From assembly GCA_035455265.1 (NCBI GenBank), contig DATIFK010000086.1:1-13614 (forward strand): DNA of 13,614 bases, given 5' to 3'. Shown here one piece after another: positions 1 to 6,864 of the stretch. The stretch's first letter is position 1; the number at the start of each line of letters is the position of its first letter. The notes below the pieces were generated by a model. That model ran no database searches. It was not told the DNA's origin and saw nothing but the letters and a program-made list of their open reading frames with translations. This stretch comes from MGOM01 sp035455265 (GTDB lineage: Bacteria; Chloroflexota; Anaerolineae; Anaerolineales; E44-bin32). The translations under genes and the position numbers were made by a program.

Positions 1-1173
1 ATTCTCTACGTCGCCGACGGCCGCAGCCCGATCGCACTGGCCTGGTTGGAATACTTCGCCGGACACGGCCATGATGTCCACCTCGTTTCGACGCGCCCCT
101 GCACGCCGAAGATCGGTCTGGCATCGCTGACGGTGGTGCCCGTCGGCCCCGGCTCCGGCCCGGCGGGGGTGGCATCGCCGTCGCGCAGTCGGCGAAGGCT
201 GGCCCTGCTGACCGGTTTGCGGCATTGGGTGGGCCCGCTCGCCGTCCGGCAGGCCGCGCCGGCTCTGGCCCGCCGCATCGACGAAGTGCGTCCCGATCTC
301 ATCCACGCTTTGAGGATCCCGTTCGAGGGCATGTTGGCGGTGGCGGCGCGTCCGAGCGCGCCGTTGGCGGTCTCGGTGTGGGGCAACGATTTCACCCTGC
401 ACGCGCCCTCGACGCCGTGGATGCGCGCCGCCACCCGCCGGACGATGGCCCGCGCCGACGGCCTCCACGCCGATTGCCGGCGCGACCTGCGGCTCGCGGC
501 GGAGTGGGGCCTGCGGCCCGCCCGGCCGACGCTGGAGCTTCCCGGCAACGGTGGCGTGCGTCGAGAGTTGTTTCGACCTGGCGACCCCGCTCATCCGGAG
601 GAGCGCCGGGCCTTGCCCGATGGGTCGGCCGCATCCCGCCTGGTCTTGAATCCGCGCGGGCTGCGGGCCTACGTTCGGACCGACACATTCTTCCGGGCGG
701 CCGCTCAAGTGCTCGCAGCTCTCCCGGACACCAGCTTCGCCGGCGTGGCCATGGCGGGCGACGCTGACGTGCTCGGCTGGGTCGAATCGATGGGCCTGGG
801 CGTGCGCACGCGGCTCTTGCCGGCGCAGGACGAGGCCGGAATGGCATCTCTGTTCCGCGCCGCGCACGTCTCGGTCTCGCCCAGCACGCACGACGGTACC
901 CCGAATACCTTGCTGGAGGCCATGGCCTGCGGCTGTGTGCCGGTGGCTGGCGATCTGGAGTCGATCCGCGAATGGATCGTGGACGGCGAGAACGGCCGGC
1001 TGGTCGACCCTGCCAGTCCGAGGGATGTGGCGCGGGCCGTCGTGGCGGCGCTGACCGATGACGAATGGAGAGCGGCCGCGGCGCGGCGCAACGTGGCGAT
1101 CATCGCCGAGCGGGCCGATCGGGAGCAGGGCCTGCGGCGAGCCGAAGCGTTCTATCGCGACGTGGCGGCCTAG
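1..1173 (+). CDS. GT4-family glycosyltransferase, 5' partial
   Basis: Probable retaining glycosyltransferase (GT-B fold, GT4) that moves a sugar from a nucleotide sugar to a growing polysaccharide at the inner face of the membrane. The frame is open from base 1 and begins ILYVADGRSPIALAWLEYFA, the usual first beta-strand of these enzymes, so only a few codons (perhaps M-R or M-K) are cut off; the TTG at 46 is internal. The C-terminal donor-binding domain is clear: DGTPNTLLEAMACGCVPVAG at visible residues 298-317, then IREWIVDGENGRLVDP. The family's E-x7-E motif here reads D298-x7-E306, a conservative change. 390 residues are visible, the usual family size. It lies upstream of a polysaccharide gene block but is separated from it by 166 bases with a promoter-like box. 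Donor and acceptor sugars cannot be told from sequence. Confidence 0.9.
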   Translation: MLYVADGRSPIALAWLEYFAGHGHDVHLVSTRPCTPKIGLASLTVVPVGPGSGPAGVASPSRSRRRLALLTGLRHWVGPLAVRQAAPALARRIDEVRPDLIHALRIPFEGMLAVAARPSAPLAVSVWGNDFTLHAPSTPWMRAATRRTMARADGLHADCRRDLRLAAEWGLRPARPTLELPGNGGVRRELFRPGDPAHPEERRALPDGSAASRLVLNPRGLRAYVRTDTFFRAAAQVLAALPDTSFAGVAMAGDADVLGWVESMGLGVRTRLLPAQDEAGMASLFRAAHVSVSPSTHDGTPNTLLEAMACGCVPVAGDLESIREWIVDGENGRLVDPASPRDVARAVVAALTDDEWRAAAARRNVAIIAERADREQGLRRAEAFYRDVAA

Positions 1174-1288
1174 TGGTGCGCAACCAAAGGTACCCGCGCT
1201 TCGACACCCCTTCGCTACGCTCCGGGGCGCCCCGCGGGGTCAACGCAGAGGGAGCAGTCCGCTTCTCCTGAGGGGTTTCTGATCGGGA
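1174..1288. other. Intergenic GC-rich segment, possible dispersed repeat
   Basis: This non-coding space between the first glycosyltransferase and the oxidoreductase contains a GGGGCGCCCC palindrome at 1224-1233, preceded by ACCCC at 1206-1210 and followed by GGGGT at 1236-1240, so several hairpins can form. The stretch around 1199-1242 (CTTCGACACCCC, CTTCGCTACGCTCC) resembles short intergenic repeats often found scattered in GC-rich bacterial genomes. I see no convincing T-tract, so I do not call a terminator. Only a genome-wide search could show whether it is repeated. Confidence 0.3.
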
Positions 1289-1297
1289 TGCTATAAT
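1289..1297 (+). promoter_or_regulatory. Extended -10 promoter box of the oxidoreductase block
   Basis: The sequence TGCTATAAT holds a perfect TATAAT at 1292-1297 with the TGn extension at 1289-1291. The -35 side is weak: CTGAGG at 1268-1273, 18 bases upstream, matches TTGACA in three positions. Transcription would begin near 1304, leaving a leader of about 35 bases before the ATG at 1340. It stands in a GC-rich intergenic space where such an AT-rich hexamer is unlikely by chance. Confidence 0.55.
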
Positions 1298-1339
1298 CCG
1301 CGTCGACCGGCCGACCGGGAGATTCCTCCGGCCCACCGC

Positions 1340-3508
1340 ATGAAGCAAGTCGTCCAACACCTCCGCGACGGTGCCACCCGCGTCGTCGATGTGCCCGTAC
1401 CGCGGCCGACGCCGGGGACCGTGCTGGTGCGGACGGCCGTTTCCGTTCTCTCCGCTGGAACCGAGCGCATGGTCGTTGATTTCGCCGGCCGCAGTCTGGT
1501 CGGCAAAGCGCGAGCGCGCCCCGACCTCGTCCGGCAAACCCTCGACAAAGTCCGCAAGGAAGGACTCCTGCCGGCCATCGACGCCGTCCGTTCGCGGTTG
1601 GACGAGCCGATGGCGCTGGGCTACGCCTCCGCCGGAACGATCGTCGAAGTTGGTGATGGAGTCGACGCGTTTCGGCCCGGGGACCGCGTCGCCTGCGCCG
1701 GCGGGGGCCATGCCGTGCACGGAGAGTTCGCCGTTGTCCCGGTCAACCTGCTGGCGCGTCTGCCGGAGAATGTCAGCTTTGAATCCGGCACGTTCGCCAC
1801 GCTGGGCGCGATCGCACTGCATGCACTGCGATTGGGGCGCCTGCAGCTTGGCGAGCGCGTGGCCGTGATCGGGTTGGGGTTGCTGGGATTGTTGACGGCC
1901 GGTCTGGCGCGCGCCGCCGGCGCGGTTGTCCTCGGCATCGATCTCGACGAGGGCCGTGTCCGCCTGGCTCGGGCCCTGGGTGCGATGGCGCACACGCGGG
2001 CCGAGGCGGAAGCGGCGGCCGAGGCAGCCAGCGGCGGGCTGGGCTTCGACCTGGTCGTGATCTGCGCCGACGGGCCGTCGAACGACCCCGTGACCCTGGC
2101 GGCGGCTCTGGCGCGCGATCGGGCGCGGGTGGTGGCTGTCGGCGCGGTGGGCCTCGACCTGCCGCGCAAGGCCTACTACGAAAAGGAGCTCGAGTTTATC
2201 GTCTCGCGCTCCTACGGCCCTGGCCGCTACGATCCGTCGTACGAGGAAGACGGCCGCGACTACCCGCTCGGATACGTGCGCTGGACCGAAGGGCGCAACC
2301 TGCAGGCCGTCGTTGACCTGATGGGCCAGGGCCGCCTCGATGTGGGCCCTCTGATCTCGCATCGCTTTCCGATCGAGCGCGCCGAAGATGCCTACGCGCG
2401 GCTGAGGCGCGGGGGTCCTGAAGTCCTGGGCGTTCTGCTGACCTACCCGGCGGATGTGACGCTGCCGACCGCGACCGACCGGTTCATCGCCTTGCCGTCG
2501 AAGCCCTTGTCAAACCAGGCCGTGCGCCTGGGGGTACTGGGCGCGGGCAACTTTGCCACCGTGGTGGCGTTGCCGGCGCTGCGCCGCCTCTCGGGCGTCG
2601 AGTTCGTCGGCGTGGCGGCCGCCAGCGGTCTCAGCGCGTCGCATGCCGGCTCTCGGTTCGGATTCCGTTACGCCACCACGGACGAGGCGAAGATCCTCAG
2701 CGATCCCGAGGTCAACACCCTGGCCATCTTCACCCGTCATCATCTGCATGCGCGGCAGACCATTGCCGGTTTGCGGGCCGGGAAGCACGTGTTCTGCGAG
2801 AAGCCCTTGGCGTTGACGACGGACGAGCTGGGCGACGTTGCCGGTGCTCTCGAGGGTGCCTCGAGCCTGCTCACCGTCGGGTTCAACCGGCGGTTTGCGC
2901 CCCTGGCGATCAGACTCCAGGAGTTCGTCAAGGGAGTCGGCGCGCCGCTGGCGATGGTGTACCGGGTCAACGCGGGACCGCTGCCGGCGGACCACTGGTT
3001 GCGCGACCCGGAGCAGGGAGGCGGACGCCTGGTCGGCGAGGTCGGCCACTTCATCGACCTGATGACCTTCCTGGCCGGATCGCCCCCCGTGCGCGTCGAG
3101 GCGCGCGGGATGGAGGCGGCCTCACCTGCCCTCGAGGACAGCCTGCTGGTGACCGTCCGGTTCGCCGATGGGAGTCTCGGCTCGATCGCTTACCTGGCCA
3201 CCGGCGACCGGTCCTTTGAGAAGGAGCGGCTGGAAGTATTCGGTGGGGGCCGCGTGGCCGTCCTGGAGGATTTCCGCCGCCTCGAGACGTGGGAAGGCGG
3301 CCGCTCCCGGAAGTGGACCTCGCCCATGCGGCAAGACAAAGGTCACGGCGCCATGTGGGCCGCGTTCGTCGAGGCGATCCGCCGCGGCGGACCTCCACCC
3401 ATTCCGTATGCCGACCTGATCGCTGTCTCCCAGGCAACCATCGACGCGGGCCTCGCGCTTCGCTCAGGGGAGACGGTGGAGGTCGCCGCCCCCCGCGCCC
3501 GGGAATGA
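1340..3508 (+). CDS. Bi-domain oxidoreductase (zinc-less MDR + Gfo/Idh/MocA)
   Basis: This 722-residue protein fuses two dehydrogenase modules. Residues 1 to about 370 are a medium-chain (alcohol dehydrogenase-like) module with a nucleotide-binding G178-x-G180-x-x-G183. Residues about 395-720 are a Gfo/Idh/MocA module with GVLGAGNFA at 398-406 and the catalytic EKP at 487-489. The medium-chain part looks unable to bind zinc: where the usual Cys-Gly-x-Asp lies there is SAGTER (38-43), and the GHE motif is replaced by GYASAG (94-99); the four-cysteine structural zinc loop is absent. It has an insert rich in charged residues at about 47-88. Fusions of this kind are known from polysaccharide loci, where they are thought to oxidise or reduce sugars or sugar nucleotides; the substrate is unknown. 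No clear Shine-Dalgarno precedes the ATG. The stop overlaps the next gene's start (ATGA). Confidence 0.9.
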   Translation: MKQVVQHLRDGATRVVDVPVPRPTPGTVLVRTAVSVLSAGTERMVVDFAGRSLVGKARARPDLVRQTLDKVRKEGLLPAIDAVRSRLDEPMALGYASAGTIVEVGDGVDAFRPGDRVACAGGGHAVHGEFAVVPVNLLARLPENVSFESGTFATLGAIALHALRLGRLQLGERVAVIGLGLLGLLTAGLARAAGAVVLGIDLDEGRVRLARALGAMAHTRAEAEAAAEAASGGLGFDLVVICADGPSNDPVTLAAALARDRARVVAVGAVGLDLPRKAYYEKELEFIVSRSYGPGRYDPSYEEDGRDYPLGYVRWTEGRNLQAVVDLMGQGRLDVGPLISHRFPIERAEDAYARLRRGGPEVLGVLLTYPADVTLPTATDRFIALPSKPLSNQAVRLGVLGAGNFATVVALPALRRLSGVEFVGVAAASGLSASHAGSRFGFRYATTDEAKILSDPEVNTLAIFTRHHLHARQTIAGLRAGKHVFCEKPLALTTDELGDVAGALEGASSLLTVGFNRRFAPLAIRLQEFVKGVGAPLAMVYRVNAGPLPADHWLRDPEQGGGRLVGEVGHFIDLMTFLAGSPPVRVEARGMEAASPALEDSLLVTVRFADGSLGSIAYLATGDRSFEKERLEVFGGGRVAVLEDFRRLETWEGGRSRKWTSPMRQDKGHGAMWAAFVEAIRRGGPPPIPYADLIAVSQATIDAGLALRSGETVEVAAPRARE

Positions 3509-5637
3509 TGCCCCTCCGCCGCGCGTGGCGGGCGGCGCTCGAGCTCGGCCCGAGCTCTCTCACCTCGTACCTCATCTACCGCGCCGGCTTGGCGGTCGGA
3601 TGGTTTCGCTGGCAGACCCCAGCCGCAGACTGGGATTCCTGGCCTTTGGCGCGCTTGCTCGAGCCCGGCGTTCCCTCCGATCCGACGGCGTACGCCGCCT
3701 TTCGCGCGGCGCGATCTCGCCCGCGCTTCTTCTTGGATCCCTGCTTGCGGAGATCACGAGGTTCGCCGGGCGAGGCGCGCCGCGTGGCCGATGGGATTCT
3801 GAAGGGCGTGTTTCCGCTGGGCGGCGGTCAATCCCTGCGCCTGCGGTTCCCGCTGAGATCGTGGGACGTCGACGTCGATGGGAAGCCGATCTCGGCTGAA
3901 AGCATCCATCGACATTGGTCCGAGGTTGATCTCAGAACGCTGACGGCCGATGCCCGCTTCGCGTGGGAACTCAGCCGCTTCGGTTGGGCCTTGCCCCTCG
4001 TCCGGGCCTTTCAGGCAACCGGAGACCGCCGGTATGCCGACGGATTCTGGAGGCTGTGGACGGCATGGTCGGCCCAAAATCATCCGAACCGCGGCTTGCA
4101 GTGGACCTCCGCTCAGGAGGTTGCCCTGCGATTGCTGGCGCTGACCTGCGCCCTCTATGGATTCGGGCCGGCGTGGAAGCAGCGCCCCGAACGGCTGGCC
4201 GATCTAGCGCGAGGGATCTTCGTCCACGCCCGGCGAATTCCGCCGACGGTGGCGTACGCGCGCGCCCAAGGCAACAACCATGTATGGAGTGAGGCGGCCG
4301 GCCTGTACACCGCCGGCTTGCTGTTCCCCGAGGCGCGCGGCGCCTCTCGCTGGCGCGAGCTAGGGCAATCGCTGCTTTTCGAAGGCGTGCGCAGGCAAAT
4401 CCTCCCGGACGGCGGCTACGTCCAGCATTCGGCGAACTACCATCGGCTGGCGATCCAGCTCGGATTATGGGTGGCCCGACTGGCCGAGCTGAACGGAGAG
4501 CCTCTTCCCGAGGATGTGACGGACGCGCTGGGCTGGTCGACGCTGGCACTGAGCGCCTTGGTGGATGCGAGGACCGGCGTGGCAGCGCGGTTCGGGCCCG
4601 ACGACGGATCGAATCTCCTGCCGCTCGGGGGCACGCCCGATGACTACCGGCCCACGCTCGAGGCCGCCTCGCGCCAATTCCTCCACCGAAGTCTGTTTGG
4701 CCCCGGCTCCTGGGAGTCCGTCGGTGAGTGGTTGGGCTTGAACTCGCCCCCATCGGATGTGCAATCCCGCTCGTCTCGAGACAACCTGGCGGCGGTCCCG
4801 GCCAATCTCCCCTTCGCCGGGCTGTATCGGTTGGGAGGTCGGGAGACGTGGGGCCAGCTGCGCGCAGCTCATTTCATCGGTCGGCCCGGCCACTCGGACC
4901 AGCTGCACGTCGATCTGTGGTGGCGAGGGACCAACGTCGCCCTCGATCCCGGCACCTACCTCTACCGCGCGCCTGTACCTTGGGAGGGGGGCCTGGCCGA
5001 GGCGGCGCTGCACAACACGCTGACGCTGGACGGGCGCGAGCCAATGGAGCGCGCCGGGCCGTTCCTGTGGTTGCGTTGGGCGCAGGCCAGGCTGATCGGC
5101 CGGTGGACGTCGGCCGAGGGGGACATCGAGGTCGTGGCCGCCGAGCATGATGGCTACAGACCGATAATTCACCGCCGGACGGTCGTTCGGGCAGGTGAAT
5201 CCGAGTGGTGGATCGTTGATGACGTGCTGGGCGCAGGGCCGCACCAGGTGAAGGTAGGTTGGAACGTGCCCGATGTGGCGTGGTCGATGAAGGGACCGCG
5301 GGTTGGCCTGCGTCCACGGCCCGGCCGCGTCACACTATCGATCGAGGGCGGGGCGCTGGGACTCTACCGGGCAGGTGGGCTCGTCGGAGGCTCCGCCCCT
5401 CCGGGGGCATCGCCGGCTTGGGGCTGGCGGTCGCCCGGCTACGGAAGAATCGAGCCGTGCTTGCGGATCGTCGCCGGCGCAGAGGCCGAGCTGCCGATGC
5501 GAATGGTCAGCCGTTGGGGGTTCGGCGGCGGGCGAACCGCCCCAGCGAAGGTGACGCTGCGGCCAGCGGGAGAAGGGCCGTGTCCGGTCGCCACAGCTCA
5601 GCTTGGGCGAACCATCCTGTGGATCGACGGGGCATGA
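3505..5637 (+). CDS. Heparinase II/III family protein
   Basis: This 710-residue protein has the layout of polysaccharide lyases of the heparinase II/III type. An alpha-helical toroid covers roughly residues 100-420, with N257-N258-H259 and the GGYVQHSANYH block at 303-313 (Y305, H308, Y312 and H313 are candidate catalytic residues). A beta-sandwich domain follows, with GHSDQLHVDLWW at 462-473 and DPG at 481-483, then LHNTLTLDG. Family members cleave uronic acid-containing polysaccharides by beta-elimination. I see no signal peptide; such leaderless versions are frequent inside polysaccharide biosynthesis loci, where the role (editing, length control or release) is not established. The start is taken at ATG 3505 because it overlaps the previous stop as ATGA; an adjacent in-frame ATG at 3508 is equally possible. 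An upstream extension of the frame to 3289 would run inside the previous gene and is not supported. Confidence 0.88.
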   Translation: MMPLRRAWRAALELGPSSLTSYLIYRAGLAVGWFRWQTPAADWDSWPLARLLEPGVPSDPTAYAAFRAARSRPRFFLDPCLRRSRGSPGEARRVADGILKGVFPLGGGQSLRLRFPLRSWDVDVDGKPISAESIHRHWSEVDLRTLTADARFAWELSRFGWALPLVRAFQATGDRRYADGFWRLWTAWSAQNHPNRGLQWTSAQEVALRLLALTCALYGFGPAWKQRPERLADLARGIFVHARRIPPTVAYARAQGNNHVWSEAAGLYTAGLLFPEARGASRWRELGQSLLFEGVRRQILPDGGYVQHSANYHRLAIQLGLWVARLAELNGEPLPEDVTDALGWSTLALSALVDARTGVAARFGPDDGSNLLPLGGTPDDYRPTLEAASRQFLHRSLFGPGSWESVGEWLGLNSPPSDVQSRSSRDNLAAVPANLPFAGLYRLGGRETWGQLRAAHFIGRPGHSDQLHVDLWWRGTNVALDPGTYLYRAPVPWEGGLAEAALHNTLTLDGREPMERAGPFLWLRWAQARLIGRWTSAEGDIEVVAAEHDGYRPIIHRRTVVRAGESEWWIVDDVLGAGPHQVKVGWNVPDVAWSMKGPRVGLRPRPGRVTLSIEGGALGLYRAGGLVGGSAPPGASPAWGWRSPGYGRIEPCLRIVAGAEAELPMRMVSRWGFGGGRTAPAKVTLRPAGEGPCPVATAQLGRTILWIDGA

Positions 5638-6266
5638 CCGCCCGCTGGCTTCCACCGGGCGTGCCGCTCTCCAAGCGGCTATTCGACCTCTTGCTCACCG
5701 TGCCGGGCGTGATTTTGATCAGCCCTCTGCTGGCCGTGCTCGCTTTGCTCGTTCGCATCCGCCTGGGATCCCCCGTGCTCTTCCGCCAGGTCCGTCCCGG
5801 CCTGCGGGCGGAGCCGTTTGTGCTCTACAAGTTCCGCACGATGCGTGATTTGCGGACCGCCGACGGCCGCCTGCTGCCGGATGAGGTCAGGATCACGGCC
5901 CTGGGAAGGTTCCTGCGCTCGTTCAGCCTGGACGAGCTGCCCGAACTGTTCAATGTCCTGCGGGGAGAGATGAGCCTGGTCGGTCCCAGGCCGCTGCTGA
6001 TGCACTACCTGGACCGCTACACGCCGGAACAGGCCCGCCGACACGAAGTACTCCCCGGAATGACCGGGTGGGCGCAGGTGAATGGACGAAACACGTTGAC
6101 CTGGGAGCAGAAGTTCGCCCACGACGTCTGGTATGTGGATCACACCTCGCTCGGGCTGGACGTCCGGATCCTCGCTCTGACGCTGATCAAGGCCGTCCGC
6201 CGAGAGGGAATCAGCCAGCCGGGGCACGAAACCGCCGAGGAGTTCCTGGGGTCCAAGCGCCCCTAG
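5634..6266 (+). CDS. Initiating sugar-phosphate transferase (PglC/WcaJ type)
   Basis: This protein probably transfers a sugar-1-phosphate from a UDP-sugar to undecaprenyl phosphate, the first membrane step of glycan assembly. It is the short form (210 residues), comparable to PglC, without the extra N-terminal membrane helices of WbaP or WcaJ. It opens with KRLFDLLLTVPGV and one hydrophobic segment (about residues 16-46, a likely re-entrant membrane helix). Then come SPVLFRQVRPG, the basic block YKFRTM (65-70), the catalytic pair D100-E101 in SLDELPELFN, EMSLVGPRPLL, PGMTGWAQVNGRN and WEQKFAHDVWYVDH. All family landmarks are intact. The start at 5634 overlaps the heparinase stop as ATGA; a longer frame from 5259 lies within the heparinase gene and is not credible. 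It is the last gene of this block. Confidence 0.95.
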   Translation: MTARWLPPGVPLSKRLFDLLLTVPGVILISPLLAVLALLVRIRLGSPVLFRQVRPGLRAEPFVLYKFRTMRDLRTADGRLLPDEVRITALGRFLRSFSLDELPELFNVLRGEMSLVGPRPLLMHYLDRYTPEQARRHEVLPGMTGWAQVNGRNTLTWEQKFAHDVWYVDHTSLGLDVRILALTLIKAVRREGISQPGHETAEEFLGSKRP

Positions 6267-6298
6267 AACTGGCGCTCCCCGGCCAAGACCTTTCACAG

Positions 6299-6333
6299 CT
6301 GCCTCCTGATACCCCAGAACTGGGGGTAGGCAG
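6299..6333 (+). other. Hairpin downstream of the sugar transferase
   Basis: CTGCCT at 6299-6304 pairs with AGGCAG at 6328-6333. Inside it ACCCCAG (6311-6317) pairs with CTGGGG (6320-6325) plus a following T, with one bulged G, across a two-base gap. No T-tract follows, so it could be a processing or stability element, or a Rho-dependent stop, at the end of the first block. A short direct repeat CCTAGAACT occurs at the sugar transferase stop (about 6262-6270) and again at about 6343-6351. Confidence 0.35.
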
Positions 6334-6378
6334 ACCTCCTGGACCTAGAACTTGGCCTGTTCTCCCCCCGCAAGGCAC

Positions 6379-6407
6379 TTGCCCCGCAGAGCCTAACCGG
6401 GTACCAT
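6379..6407 (+). promoter_or_regulatory. Weak candidate promoter of the small gene
   Basis: TTGCCC at 6379-6384 (four of six matches to TTGACA) lies exactly 17 bases before TACCAT at 6402-6407 (four of six matches to TATAAT). The position suits the isolated small gene at 6459, giving a leader of roughly 45 bases. This is a pattern match only and could be chance. Confidence 0.3.
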
Positions 6408-6444
6408 CCTTGGCCGGGGAGAGTCGCCCTCGAACGGGAGTGCT

Positions 6445-6452
6445 AAAGGAGG
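6445..6452 (+). promoter_or_regulatory. Strong Shine-Dalgarno deciding the start of the small gene
   Basis: AAAGGAGG is a near-perfect complement to the 16S rRNA 3' end and is much stronger than the ribosome sites of the neighbouring genes. It directly abuts the ATG at 6453, which is too close, but is six bases before the in-frame GTG at 6459. This favours GTG as the real start and suggests a well translated protein. Confidence 0.7.
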
Positions 6453-6458
6453 ATGCCC

Positions 6459-6641
6459 GTGAAGTCGGAGCTTCAGTTCTATGACGTGAAGAGCAAGTCC
6501 AAGTTCAAGAGCGTTGACTGGCGCATCGAGAAGAAGGAATCGAAGGGGAAGATCCGCTATTTCGCCGTCGCCAAGGTCCCGAATGCTGCGCACGAGGCCT
6601 GGCTGATCGTCAAAGAAGACTTCGCCAAGTCGAACCTGTAG
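6459..6641 (+). CDS. Small lysine-rich protein of unknown function
   Basis: I do not recognise the family. From the GTG start it encodes 60 residues (62 from the ATG at 6453). Twelve are lysine, with an internal KSKSKFKS run at 12-18 and only two arginines, giving a net positive charge of about six. There is no signal peptide, membrane segment or cysteine. The alternating polar and aromatic pattern (ELQFYDV, RYFAVAKV, EAWLIV) suggests a small beta-rich fold. Eleven of twelve lysine codons are AAG. Its base composition is visibly less GC-rich than its neighbours, as expected from the lysines. It stands alone: its own candidate promoter and strong ribosome site lie upstream and a hairpin terminator follows. 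A small nucleic acid-binding or other abundant basic protein is possible, but this is inference; no link to the polysaccharide genes is shown beyond position. Confidence 0.75.
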   Translation: MKSELQFYDVKSKSKFKSVDWRIEKKESKGKIRYFAVAKVPNAAHEAWLIVKEDFAKSNL

Positions 6642-6674
6642 CCGCCGCACGACGTCTGGCGGTCTGAGCAGAGA

Positions 6675-6712
6675 CACACAGCCGGCCCATTGGGGAGCGG
6701 CTGTGTGCGTTT
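6675..6712 (+). terminator. Hairpin terminator after the small gene
   Basis: CACACAGCCG at 6675-6684 pairs perfectly with CGGCTGTGTG at 6698-6707 around a 13-base loop, followed by CGTTT. The T-tract is short (three T), so termination efficiency is uncertain, but the 10-bp stem lies 34 bases after the stop codon of the small gene. Confidence 0.65.
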
Positions 6713-6719
6713 CCCCAAA

Positions 6720-6788
6720 CCGCCACCCGCTCCCCGCTGTCAGCAATCCGGGCTACCTTTCACGGAAAGCAGACAGCGGAGAGCGGAC
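6720..6788. repeat. Heptad inverted-repeat element A (CCGCT core)
   Basis: The left arm has three heptads CCGCCAC, CCGCTCC, CCGCTGT (6720-6740). The right arm has AGCAGAC, AGCGGAG, AGCGGAC (6768-6788), the reverse-complement core. Together 6727-6741 and 6772-6786 pair at 14 of 15 positions. The 27-base centre contributes a small hairpin, CTTTC at 6757-6761 with GAAAG at 6765-6769 (the last two bases reach the right arm). It lies between the small-gene terminator and the promoter box of the next operon. A second element with the same design but a CCAGT core is at 13417-13497. It may be a dispersed repeat or a non-autonomous mobile element. Confidence 0.6.
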
Positions 6789-6801
6789 GGTTCCTCCCGC
6801 A

Positions 6802-6810
6802 TGGTAGAAT
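6802..6810 (+). promoter_or_regulatory. Extended -10 promoter box of the second operon
   Basis: TGGTAGAAT contains TAGAAT (five of six matches to TATAAT) at 6805-6810 with a TGn extension at 6802-6804, the same layout as the box before 1340. No good -35 hexamer is visible. Transcription would start near 6817, leaving a leader of about 48 bases before the ATG at 6865. Confidence 0.45.
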
Positions 6811-6864
6811 GCGCGGGTTGGGTCCGGGGGCTCCCGCCCGGCGGGCCTCAGAAGCGCCGCCGGA

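Noticed and set aside
1206..1280. Terminator after the first glycosyltransferase
   Set aside because: Hairpins can form but no T-tract follows in the right place.
1100..2362. 420-codon open frame on the minus strand opposite the bi-domain oxidoreductase
   Set aside because: It is a low-complexity Arg/Gly/Gln-rich shadow typical of GC-rich DNA, with no family motif, and lies fully against a gene with clear conserved motifs.
3289..3504. Upstream extension of the heparinase frame
   Set aside because: It overlaps conserved coding sequence of the oxidoreductase; the ATGA junction at 3505 is the natural start.
3971..4753. 260-codon minus-strand open frame within the heparinase gene
   Set aside because: It is Arg/Pro/Ser-rich shadow coding with no motif, while the plus frame shows the NNH and GGY blocks.
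5259..5633. Upstream extension of the sugar transferase frame
   Set aside because: It overlaps the heparinase C-terminal domain and adds Arg-rich sequence foreign to the family.
6267..6458. Riboswitch or T-box leader before the small gene
   Set aside because: Only simple hairpins are visible; no conserved riboswitch core was recognised.
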